Assembly: GCA_913052655.1 (NCBI GenBank)
Contig: CAJXFN010000078.1
Coordinates: 1-6,450 of the forward strand
Origin: an uncultured Flavobacteriales bacterium
GTDB lineage: Bacteria; Bacteroidota; Bacteroidia; Flavobacteriales; BACL11
Direction of reading: 5' to 3'
Length of the DNA: 6,450 bases
In this document: one piece after another, positions 1-6,373 of the stretch
How the letters are laid out: each line of letters starts with the position of its first letter
Position numbering within the stretch: the stretch's first letter is position 1
Made by a program: the position numbers and the translations under genes
Notes under the pieces: generated by a model
What the model saw: only the letters and a program-made list of their open reading frames with translations
What the model was told of the DNA's origin: nothing
The model's database searches: none

Positions 1-33
1 GAAAAAAGCAGATTGAACTTTCTTTTTTGCCAT
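1..33 (-). CDS. radA: RadA-type DNA repair protein, N-terminal 11 codons only (partial)
   Basis: The complement of 33..1 reads ATG and then ten further codons, giving MAKKKVQSAFF before the window ends. RadA (Sms) proteins typically begin MAK-x-K-x-x-FxC-x-x-CG, where the cysteines form a zinc finger, and the visible residues fit the part just before the first cysteine. RadA is a RecA-like ATPase that promotes branch migration during recombination and repair. The ATG shares its A with the last base of the preceding rfaE2 stop codon (TAATG, 35..31), which suggests translational coupling and favours this start. I also recall radA as the usual neighbour of the flippase/panC cluster in Bacteroidota. 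With only 11 residues visible the call rests on the start pattern plus context. The rest of the gene lies beyond base 1. Confidence 0.68.
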   Translation of the reverse strand, partial: MAKKKVQSAFF

Positions 34-524
34 TAATCTTGTTTAATTTTATTTATAATATTTGTGGTGGAAAATCCGTCAATAAAAGGAACTAGAATTA
101 CTTCTCCTCCATTTCGTAAAACTAATTCATGACCTGTAATTTCTTCAACTTTATAGTCCCCTCCTTTTGCTAGAATATCTGGCAGAATGGCTTCAATAAG
201 CCGGTATGGAGTGGCTTCTGAGAACAAAACAATTGCGTCAATAAATTGAAGAGAAGCTAGTAATATTGCTCTTGAATTTTCATCAATAATAGGTCTTTTT
301 TCTCCCTTTAACTTATGAATAGAGTTGTCTGAATTTAATCCAATAATTAATCTATCTCCTAAATCTGCTGTATTAGCTAAAACCTCAACATGTCCTCTGT
401 GCACTAAATCAAAACACCCATTAGTAAAAACAATTTTATCACCTTTACTCCTCCAAATTTTGGATTGCTCTATTAATTCTGATAGAGTATAAATTTTAGA
501 TTTTATGCTAAGTAAATTTGGCAT
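33..524 (-). CDS. rfaE2: D-glycero-beta-D-manno-heptose 1-phosphate adenylyltransferase
   Basis: This 163-residue cytosolic enzyme belongs to the cytidylyltransferase-like nucleotidyltransferases. It transfers AMP from ATP to heptose-1-phosphate in the ADP-heptose pathway that feeds the lipopolysaccharide core. Seen in the sequence: the nucleotide-binding signature FTNGCFDLVHRGH at about residues 33-45 with the HxGH motif as HRGH (42-45), a GLNSD segment at 62-66, KGEKRP at 73-78, AKGGDY at 119-124, and the closing FSTTNII at 151-157. These motifs match the C-terminal domain of E. coli HldE (RfaE domain II), and the length fits the stand-alone form. The sugar-kinase half of HldE is absent, so a separate kinase (HldA/RfaE1) would be needed elsewhere. 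The start lies 4 nt after the flippase-like stop, and the stop overlaps the radA start. A related transferase such as a glycerol-3-phosphate cytidylyltransferase is a less likely alternative. Confidence 0.9.
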   Translation of the reverse strand: MPNLLSIKSKIYTLSELIEQSKIWRSKGDKIVFTNGCFDLVHRGHVEVLANTADLGDRLIIGLNSDNSIHKLKGEKRPIIDENSRAILLASLQFIDAIVLFSEATPYRLIEAILPDILAKGGDYKVEEITGHELVLRNGGEVILVPFIDGFSTTNIINKIKQD

Positions 525-528
525 TTAA

Positions 529-1536
529 CTATTTTTTCTTTCTAATAAACAACATTAAAATACCAATAGATCCCATGACAATTGCTACAAATGTTTGAGC
601 CGTATGCACTACAAATGGAAACAACATAGCAGGATTGTACTTATCATATGGATTTACATTCAACTTACCCTCTGGTATTTGTAATGCAACTAAACCAATC
701 ATCACTATTAGATGATATGAACCTATACCTCCAGGTGCCGGAATAACCATTCCAATACCACCTAAAATTAACAAAAATAATCCATCAGATATCCCCAAAT
801 GAGAGGTTTCTGGAATTGCATGAAAACAAACATAAGTCATCAGGAAATACATTATCCAAATACTAAATGTATGAAACCAAAAATATGATTTATTTTTCAT
901 CTTCTTTATACTTCTGAAACCCTCTTTCAATCCATCAATGAAGTCCAACACCTTCTGATAAGAAGACAATTTCTTTATTTTATTTCTTAAAAAATAAAGG
1001 ACTAAAGCAACAACAATAATCACTAATAACACAATAAACTTTGTATGAGAGGATTCTGAGTTATCTATTTTATTATATTCATTTACAGAACGCACAATTT
1101 CTCCAAATCTTAAAAGAACAGCTATGAAAAAACCAGCTACCAGAAAAACAAAATCTATTACTCTTTCGATTAATATAGTTCCGAAAAGTTTATCCACAGG
1201 AATATCATCTGATTTATTTAATGCAGTACATCTAGATATCTCTCCCGCCCTTGGGATAAATAAATTTGTGAAATAACCTACTGAAACCGCAGAAACAGAA
1301 TTTGTTTTAGAGGTTTTATATCCAAGAGCATCAATAAGTACAATCCATCTAAATCCTCTATTTACATAAGCCCAAGCCCCAAACACCATAGATAAGATTA
1401 CATATAAATAATCTACTTTTAATAAATCTCTTTGTAAACTTTCTGAATTTTTTCCAAAAAAGTAGTATAAGATAAAAATCATAAAAGTAAAAGAAAAAAC
1501 AACTTTTAATATATTAAGTATACTTTTCCTATTCAT
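529..1536 (-). CDS. Flippase-like integral membrane protein (lysylphosphatidylglycerol synthase TM family, UPF0104)
   Basis: This 335-residue protein is strongly hydrophobic, with roughly eight or nine membrane segments, for example near residues 10-27, 43-60, 127-143, 166-183, 219-239, 251-270, 272-287 and 305-331. Family marks are NRGFRW (59-64), the stretch GYFTNLFIPRAGEISR (87-102) with its PxRxGE-like PRAGE, IERVID (123-128), and the glycine/proline-rich GMVIPAPGGIGSYH (262-275). The same fold forms the transmembrane part of MprF, which flips aminoacylated lipids, but the C-terminal aminoacyl-transferase domain of MprF is missing. Lysyl-phosphatidylglycerol synthesis should therefore not be claimed. 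A lipid or glycolipid translocase in the inner membrane is a reasonable inference, and the substrate is unknown. The loop at about 150-165 is hydrophilic and the C-terminus is basic (IRKKK). The gene sits 9 nt after panC and 4 nt before rfaE2, so it is co-transcribed with both. Confidence 0.85.
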   Translation of the reverse strand: MNRKSILNILKVVFSFTFMIFILYYFFGKNSESLQRDLLKVDYLYVILSMVFGAWAYVNRGFRWIVLIDALGYKTSKTNSVSAVSVGYFTNLFIPRAGEISRCTALNKSDDIPVDKLFGTILIERVIDFVFLVAGFFIAVLLRFGEIVRSVNEYNKIDNSESSHTKFIVLLVIIVVALVLYFLRNKIKKLSSYQKVLDFIDGLKEGFRSIKKMKNKSYFWFHTFSIWIMYFLMTYVCFHAIPETSHLGISDGLFLLILGGIGMVIPAPGGIGSYHLIVMIGLVALQIPEGKLNVNPYDKYNPAMLFPFVVHTAQTFVAIVMGSIGILMLFIRKKK

Positions 1537-1545
1537 GCTGTAAAA

Positions 1546-2385
1546 TTAAAAAATAATATTGTCAATTAATCGAACGGATGAAATACTTATTGCAACACAG
1601 GCTACGTTGTGGCCTTTTTCATTATATTCTTCTATTGGTTGAAGATTTTCTAAAGAAACAATCTCAAGATACTCTAAATCTAATTCTACATGTCTCTGAA
1701 ATTTTTTAATACTGATTTCTTTTAATTCTTTAACAGAATATTTAGGAGCATTTTCTTTGATAAATAGTAATGTTTTATAAATAAGAGTAGCTTTCTCTAA
1801 ATCAGATTCTGAAAGTCTTTTGTTTCTGGAGCTCATTGCCAATCCTGATTCTTCTCTTTTAGTTGGCACTCCTATTATTTCTATATCTAAATCAAGTTGT
1901 TTTGTTATGTGTTTAATAATTTGTAGTTGCTGAATGTCCTTTTGCCCAAAATATGCTATGTTCGGATTTACAATTCTGAATAGCTTCTCGACAACTGTAG
2001 CTACTCCATTAAAATGACCTTTCCGACCTCTTCCCTCCATAAATTTATCTAATCCGTTAAAATGAAATTGTTTTGCTTTTTCATTTTCATAATATAAATC
2101 GGAGACCTCTGGTAAGTACACAATATCACAATTTAAATCGTTTAATGCTGCTAAATCTTCATCTATTGTTCTAGGATATTTCTCTAGGTCTTCAGAATTA
2201 TTAAACTGTGTTGGATTAACAAAGATACTGCAAACTACTAAATCAGAATTTTGTTTTGCTTTGGAAATTAATGTCATATGTCCATTGTGCAAGGCTCCCA
2301 TTGTTGGAACAAATGATACTATCTTTTCATCATTCTGAGTATGTAAATACGATTTCAGATCTTCTTTTAACCTAAATATTTTCAT
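1546..2385 (-). CDS. panC: Pantothenate synthetase (pantoate--beta-alanine ligase)
   Basis: PanC condenses pantoate with beta-alanine, using ATP through a pantoyl-adenylate, to make pantothenate for coenzyme A; it is a cytosolic dimer. The 279 residues are the usual length. Visible signatures are PTMGALHNGH (27-36), whose two histidines form the ATP-binding HxGH, FVNPTQF (55-61) followed by EDLEKYPRT (65-73), EGRGRKGHFNGVATVV (117-132), FGQKDIQQ (146-153) and the KMSKS-like loop AMSSRN (183-188). The C-terminal VRLIDN (271-276) is also typical. All key residues are present, so the enzyme should be active. The start MKIFRL matches the normal N-terminus and is the first gene after the divergent gap. 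It probably heads a unit with the flippase-like gene, rfaE2 and radA. The beta-alanine-forming decarboxylase gene panD, a frequent neighbour, is not here. Confidence 0.97.
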   Translation of the reverse strand: MKIFRLKEDLKSYLHTQNDEKIVSFVPTMGALHNGHMTLISKAKQNSDLVVCSIFVNPTQFNNSEDLEKYPRTIDEDLAALNDLNCDIVYLPEVSDLYYENEKAKQFHFNGLDKFMEGRGRKGHFNGVATVVEKLFRIVNPNIAYFGQKDIQQLQIIKHITKQLDLDIEIIGVPTKREESGLAMSSRNKRLSESDLEKATLIYKTLLFIKENAPKYSVKELKEISIKKFQRHVELDLEYLEIVSLENLQPIEEYNEKGHNVACVAISISSVRLIDNIIF

Positions 2386-2406
2386 GAATCAAAATTGTAT
2401 AATCAG

Positions 2407-2434
2407 CAAATCTAACCGAATTGCTTGATATAAA
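2407..2434 (-). promoter_or_regulatory. Putative Bacteroidota-type promoter for the panC operon
   Basis: On the minus strand TAGATTTG (2414..2407) matches the -7 consensus exactly and ends 21 bp before the panC start codon, which predicts a short leader of about 15 nt. The -33 element is poor: the best candidate is TTTA at 2434..2431 with a 16-bp spacer. The proposed promoter overlaps the one for the opposite operon at 2425-2434, so the two could compete for RNA polymerase. Confidence 0.45.
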
Positions 2435-2437
2435 GCA
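2422..2437. repeat. Short inverted repeat between the divergent promoters (possible operator)
   Basis: The sequence TGCTTGATATAAAGCA has 5-bp arms, TGCTT and AAGCA, around a 6-bp AT-rich centre. It lies exactly where the two predicted promoters overlap, so a bound regulator could affect both operons. Arms this short can occur by chance in an 88-bp AT-rich gap, and no regulator gene is visible in the window. Confidence 0.25.
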
Positions 2438-2455
2438 TATAATTTTGTAAATTTG
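2425..2455 (+). promoter_or_regulatory. Putative Bacteroidota-type promoter for the GT5-like / DUF4270 / glmS operon
   Basis: A TTG at 2425-2427 lies 20 bp upstream of TAAATTTG (2448-2455), which fits the TTTG / 17-23 bp / TAnnTTTG consensus of the housekeeping sigma factor in Bacteroidota. A second -7 candidate, TAATTTTG, directly precedes it at 2440-2447 and could pair with TTG at 2421-2423, although with a short 16-bp spacer. Transcription would begin near 2460, leaving a leader of only about 12-15 nt before the ATG at 2474. This is a prediction from pattern only. Confidence 0.55.
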
Positions 2456-2473
2456 TAGGCTAATTAATTTTTT

Positions 2474-3310
2474 ATGGGAAAGAAAAAAATATTATTTGTT
2501 TCGCAAGAGATAACACCCTACCTACCAGACACATACATGTCAGAAGTAGGATTAAACCTTCCAAAGAACTCCATTGAATTAGGAAATGAAACGAGAGTTT
2601 TTCTTCCAAAATTTGGAGTAATCAAAGAAAAAGCTAATAATTTACATGAGGTTATTCGTCTATCAGGAATGAATTTAATATTAGATGATTTTGACCACCA
2701 ACTTATCATAAAAGTTGCATCTATACAATCTGCAAGAATGCAAATATATTTTATTGATAATGACGAATATTTTCCTAGAAGAGTAATGTTTCATGATGAA
2801 GATGGAAATTTCTTAGAAAACAATGAAGAAAGAATGATTTTTTATTGTAAGGGAGTTATTGAAACTGTAAAAAAACTTGGCTGGGCACCCGAATTTATTC
2901 ATTGTCAAGGATGGTTTTCTTCTTTAGTCCCTATGTATATTAAAAAAATCTACAATGAAGATCCACTATTTAAAGACACTAAAGTTATCTATAATGTATT
3001 TGATACAGAATTTGAAGGATGTTTAAATTCAGGAATCATAAACAAACTGCTTTTTGAAAATAAATTAGATGAATCCGATTTAACTATATTAAAGAATCCT
3101 ACATTTGAAAATTTAAGCAAATTTGCGATTAATTACTCTGATGCGGTTATTCAAGGATCAGAAAACATAAATACTGAGGTTCTACAATACATGAAGGATA
3201 GTAATCTGCCAATTATGAACTTTCCTGGAGAAGAGGGTTACGAGAAACAATACAATAATTTCTTTGATTCTTTAGTTGAAGAAGAGCAATTAGAACTTAC
3301 TGAAGAATAA
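2474..3310 (+). CDS. GT5 glycogen/starch synthase N-terminal-domain protein, probably not catalytic
   Basis: The 278 residues resemble only the N-terminal Rossmann-type domain of bacterial glycogen synthase (GlgA is about 480 residues). Points of similarity are KKILFVSQEITPYL (4-17) at the start, LPK (29-31), VFLPKFG (42-48), HCQGWFSSLVPMYI (143-156, in place of HxHDWH...PxYL) and VIYNVFDTEFEG (171-182, in place of TIHNLAYQG). By eye alignment the ADP-glucose-binding KxGG motif is replaced around residues 18-21 (PDTY), the conserved Asp of HDW is Gly146, and the His of the IHN motif is Phe175. The C-terminal glycosyltransferase domain is missing altogether and the protein ends in an acidic tail (EEEQLELTEE). 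I know short proteins of this kind upstream of DUF4270 and glmS in Bacteroidota, where they are often labelled glycogen synthase. Function is unknown; a binding or regulatory role is inference. There is no frameshift remnant downstream, since the next gene starts 6 nt later, so it is not a fresh truncation. Confidence 0.85.
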   Translation: MGKKKILFVSQEITPYLPDTYMSEVGLNLPKNSIELGNETRVFLPKFGVIKEKANNLHEVIRLSGMNLILDDFDHQLIIKVASIQSARMQIYFIDNDEYFPRRVMFHDEDGNFLENNEERMIFYCKGVIETVKKLGWAPEFIHCQGWFSSLVPMYIKKIYNEDPLFKDTKVIYNVFDTEFEGCLNSGIINKLLFENKLDESDLTILKNPTFENLSKFAINYSDAVIQGSENINTEVLQYMKDSNLPIMNFPGEEGYEKQYNNFFDSLVEEEQLELTEE

Positions 3311-3316
3311 AGAAGA

Positions 3317-4528
3317 ATGAATATTTTAAAAAAATCAGCTTACTTTATGTTAGGGGTTGGATTATTTGCCTGTGACGACCCAAATGTAATAGGTCTTGAT
3401 CTCCCAGGCTCAGCGAGATTTACTGTCTCTAACGACTCCATACAAAACTTTGAAACTTCAACAATTTCTGAAGATAATTTGCGATCTGATGAGAGTTTAC
3501 ACCTCCTTTTAGGTCAAATAAATGATCCTATTTTTGGAGAGAACAAAGGCGCATTTGCTACTCAGATGTTGTTACCATCAAATAATATTGAAGAAATACA
3601 AAATGTAGTAATTGACTCTGTTTTGATAACTTATAGTTATACCGATTTTTATGGTGATTTAAACGAGAGTAACGACTTAGACATTAATGTATTTAAATTA
3701 GAGGAGGATATTAATAAGGATAGTATTTATTACTCCAATTATAGTCCAGCTATATCTAACACAAATCTAGCAATCGGTAATAAAATTTATGATGGAGATT
3801 CTATAAGTTCAGCATATATAAATATACATCTTGATAATTCCATAGGACAAGAACTTATAGATGCGAGCGGTAGTTCTTCAATGATAGATAATGAATCTTT
3901 TTTAGATTTTTTTAAAGGATTGTATGTCGAAGCTACCGCATCAAATACTATTTTATATCTAAACCCTACCGCCGATAAAAGTAGATTTAGTGTGTATTAT
4001 CATGAGGTTGGTGTAGACACAGCTGTTAGTTTAGATTTTGAATTAGGAGGTAATGCTGCTCGAATTAATATCTTTAACGACAAAGACTCCTCTTTTTTGG
4101 TAGAAGAGGAAGAAAAAGCTTATGTACAATCTATGGCGGGTCATAAAGTTAAATTGGAGTTTTTAAACAGAGATTATCTACACGAAATGTTTTCTGGGAA
4201 AGCGATTAATAAAGTCAGTATTGATTTTGAATGCATAGAAGACCTAAATTATCCTCCACATGAAAAAATTTATTTAGTTAGAGAGACAAAGGATGGAGAA
4301 ATTGTTTTACTTAAGGATTTTACCATTGAGGGAGACCAACATTTTGGTGGAGAGATAGATGGCACAACTTATAGATTTAATATTACTCGATATTTTGTTC
4401 AATTACTAACTAATGATGAGTATACAGATGTTTTATATTTGCTTCCCTCTGGAGGGTCTGCAAATGCAAACAGAACTATTTTAGATGAGAGTAAGACATC
4501 TATTAAAATTATTTATACAGATATATAA
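3317..4528 (+). CDS. DUF4270 family lipoprotein
   Basis: This 403-residue protein begins with a lipoprotein signal peptide: basic start MNILKK, hydrophobic core at about 8-18, and a lipobox LFAC with Cys19 as the predicted lipidated residue, followed by DDPN. The mature part is rich in Asp, Ser and Asn and appears beta-rich, without further membrane segments. Signatures that I associate with DUF4270 are LLGQINDPIFG (64-74), AFATQ (79-83) and IDSVLITYSY followed by YGD (99-114). The family is found in Bacteroidota and its function is not known. Lipidation points to the periplasm or outer membrane; the acidic residues after Cys19 somewhat resemble the surface-export signal of Bacteroidota lipoproteins, but this is weak evidence. 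The start follows the GT5-like stop by 6 nt (AGAAGA, purine-rich), and the stop lies 3 nt before glmS, so it is tightly linked with both. Confidence 0.85.
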   Translation: MNILKKSAYFMLGVGLFACDDPNVIGLDLPGSARFTVSNDSIQNFETSTISEDNLRSDESLHLLLGQINDPIFGENKGAFATQMLLPSNNIEEIQNVVIDSVLITYSYTDFYGDLNESNDLDINVFKLEEDINKDSIYYSNYSPAISNTNLAIGNKIYDGDSISSAYINIHLDNSIGQELIDASGSSSMIDNESFLDFFKGLYVEATASNTILYLNPTADKSRFSVYYHEVGVDTAVSLDFELGGNAARINIFNDKDSSFLVEEEEKAYVQSMAGHKVKLEFLNRDYLHEMFSGKAINKVSIDFECIEDLNYPPHEKIYLVRETKDGEIVLLKDFTIEGDQHFGGEIDGTTYRFNITRYFVQLLTNDEYTDVLYLLPSGGSANANRTILDESKTSIKIIYTDI

Positions 4529-4531
4529 AGT

Positions 4532-6373
4532 ATGTGCGGAATAGTAGGATATGTAGGAGACAAGAATGCTTATCCTATTATTATAAAAGGATTACAAAGG
4601 TTAGAATATAGAGGTTATGATAGTGCCGGAATAGCATTGTCTGAAGGAGAGGAAATAACAATCCTAAAACAAAAAGGAAAGGTTTCTGACTTAGAGGACT
4701 ATTCTTCTGATAAAAATATAAAAGGAACAATAGGCATAGGACATACTAGATGGGCAACACACGGAGTACCAAATCAAAAAAATGCACATCCACATAGTTC
4801 AGAAGATAATAAACTTGCAATAATACATAACGGAATTATAGAAAATTACGATTCTATAAAAAGAATGCTTTCAAATAAAGGACATACTTTTATATCGGAT
4901 ACAGATACAGAAGTATTGATTCACTTGATAGAAGAAATAAAAAATCACGAAAACTGTAGTTTATTTGAGGCGGTACGTCTTTCGTTAAATGAAGTAATTG
5001 GAGCCTATGCTATAGTAGTAATGGAGCAAGGAAATAGAAATGAATTTATTGCTGCCAGAAAGGGAAGTCCTTTAGTGATTGGCGTAGGGAAAGAGGAATA
5101 TTTTATTGCTTCGGACGCAACTCCAATTATTGAATATACCAGAAATGTAGTATACTTGGAAGATGGTGAAATTGCTAGAGTTAATAGAAAAGAAGAGCTC
5201 GAAATAAAAACCATTTCGAATATAAGAAAAAATCCATATATACATGAGCTAGAAATGAGTTTAGACTCTATTGAAAAAGGGGGATATCCTCACTTTATGT
5301 TAAAAGAAATATTTGAGCAACCAAACTCTGTTTTAGACACTTTAAGAGGAAGAATTGATCCTGAAACTAAAGAGGTGAAATTAGGAGGATTAATGGATTA
5401 CGAAAAGAAACTTACAAACGCAAATAGAATAATAATTGTCGCTTGCGGAACATCTTGGCATGCGGGATTAATTGGAGAATATCTATTTGAGGATTTAGCA
5501 AGAATTCCGGTTGAAGTAGAATATGCGTCTGAATTTCGATATAGAAACCCTATTATTAAAGAAGATGATATTGTACTTGCTATTTCTCAATCGGGCGAAA
5601 CAGCTGATACTTTAGCCGCACTTGAACTTGCAAAAGAGAAAGGAGCTACTATTTTAGGTATTTGTAATGTAGTTGGATCTTCTATTGCTAGACTTACAGA
5701 TGCTGGAGTATATACCCACGCTGGCCCAGAAATAGGAGTAGCCTCTACCAAAGCATTTACTACTCAGGTAGCAGTACTTACTCTTATGGCTTTAAAAATT
5801 GCAAGATTAAAAGGAAGTATTACTACTTCTGATTATCATAATATGATTGCAGAATTGGAGCTGATTTCTCAACAAATATCTCAGGTTTTGGAGTCAGAAA
5901 AAATAATTGAAAAAATTGCTGAAAAATTTCAAAATGTACAAAACTTCTTATACTTAGGAAGAGGATACAACTTCCCAGTAGCTTTAGAAGGAGCATTAAA
6001 ATTAAAAGAAATATCATATATACACGCTGAGGGATATCCAGCTGCAGAAATGAAACACGGTCCTATTGCTCTTATTGATGAGGAAATGCCAATTGTTGTA
6101 ATAGCTACCAAAACAGGAAATTACGAAAAAGTAGTTAGTAATATACAAGAAGTGAAAGCTAGAGGAGGTAGATTAATAGCTATAGTTTCCAAGGGAGATA
6201 TTACTGTAAAAGAAATAGCAGACTATACTATTGAAATACCTGAGTGTTCCGAAGCACTTTCTCCATTACTAACCAATATACCACTACAGTTATTATCTTA
6301 TTATATTGCAGTTTTAAGAGGATGTAATGTAGACCAACCTAGAAACCTTGCAAAATCTGTAACGGTCGAGTAG
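4532..6373 (+). CDS. glmS: Glutamine--fructose-6-phosphate aminotransferase (isomerizing)
   Basis: GlmS converts fructose-6-phosphate and glutamine to glucosamine-6-phosphate and glutamate, the first committed step toward UDP-GlcNAc for peptidoglycan and lipopolysaccharide. It is complete at 613 residues (E. coli enzyme 609). The N-terminal glutaminase domain (about 2-215) starts MCGIVGYVG with nucleophile Cys2 and shows RLEYRGYDSAGIA (23-35), GHTRWATHG (70-78), HNGIIENY (99-106) and SDTDTE (122-127). Two SIS sugar-isomerase domains follow: CGTSWHAG (305-312), SQSGETADT (352-360) and GPEIGVASTKAFT (398-410) in the first; LGRGYNFPVALEGALKLKE (475-493) and HAEGYPAAEMKHGP (498-511) in the second. 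Glu493, His509 and Lys608 in the closing NLAKSVTVE match the E. coli catalytic Glu488, His504 and Lys603. Cys2 fixes the start, because Met removal must expose it. The 3-nt gap after the DUF4270 gene leaves no room for its own promoter or a leader ribozyme. Confidence 0.98.
   Translation: MCGIVGYVGDKNAYPIIIKGLQRLEYRGYDSAGIALSEGEEITILKQKGKVSDLEDYSSDKNIKGTIGIGHTRWATHGVPNQKNAHPHSSEDNKLAIIHNGIIENYDSIKRMLSNKGHTFISDTDTEVLIHLIEEIKNHENCSLFEAVRLSLNEVIGAYAIVVMEQGNRNEFIAARKGSPLVIGVGKEEYFIASDATPIIEYTRNVVYLEDGEIARVNRKEELEIKTISNIRKNPYIHELEMSLDSIEKGGYPHFMLKEIFEQPNSVLDTLRGRIDPETKEVKLGGLMDYEKKLTNANRIIIVACGTSWHAGLIGEYLFEDLARIPVEVEYASEFRYRNPIIKEDDIVLAISQSGETADTLAALELAKEKGATILGICNVVGSSIARLTDAGVYTHAGPEIGVASTKAFTTQVAVLTLMALKIARLKGSITTSDYHNMIAELELISQQISQVLESEKIIEKIAEKFQNVQNFLYLGRGYNFPVALEGALKLKEISYIHAEGYPAAEMKHGPIALIDEEMPIVVIATKTGNYEKVVSNIQEVKARGGRLIAIVSKGDITVKEIADYTIEIPECSEALSPLLTNIPLQLLSYYIAVLRGCNVDQPRNLAKSVTVE

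Larger units (their letters stand above)
2386..2473. promoter_or_regulatory. 88-bp divergent intergenic region between panC and the GT5-like gene
   Basis: This is the only sizeable internal gap in the window and the only place where transcription can start in both directions. It is very AT-rich and contains three exact matches to the Bacteroidota -7 element TAnnTTTG: two on the plus strand (2440-2447 and 2448-2455, back to back) and one on the minus strand (2414-2407). It also has a short inverted repeat at 2422-2437. No Shine-Dalgarno-like sequence precedes either start codon, as is usual in Bacteroidota. Confidence 0.75.

Noticed and set aside
1537..1600. Possible internal promoter upstream of the flippase-like gene (TAATTTTA on the minus strand)
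   Set aside because: It differs from TAnnTTTG at the critical last base and lacks a correctly spaced TTG, while the 9-nt gap suggests read-through from panC.
2518..2709. Minus-strand open frame of 63 codons inside the GT5-like gene
   Set aside because: It lies wholly within a well-supported gene on the other strand, and its translation shows no recognisable motif.
4529..4531. glmS ribozyme or riboswitch ahead of glmS
   Set aside because: The gap to the upstream gene is 3 nt, so no leader exists; the ribozyme is also known mainly from Gram-positive bacteria.
5005..5214. Minus-strand open frame of 69 codons inside glmS
   Set aside because: It is antisense to the conserved glutaminase domain; its hydrophobic, Ser-rich translation is the shadow of that coding strand.
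5823..6111. Two overlapping minus-strand open frames of 64 and 60 codons inside glmS
   Set aside because: Both are antisense to the second SIS domain, have no promoter or motif, and overlap each other in different frames.
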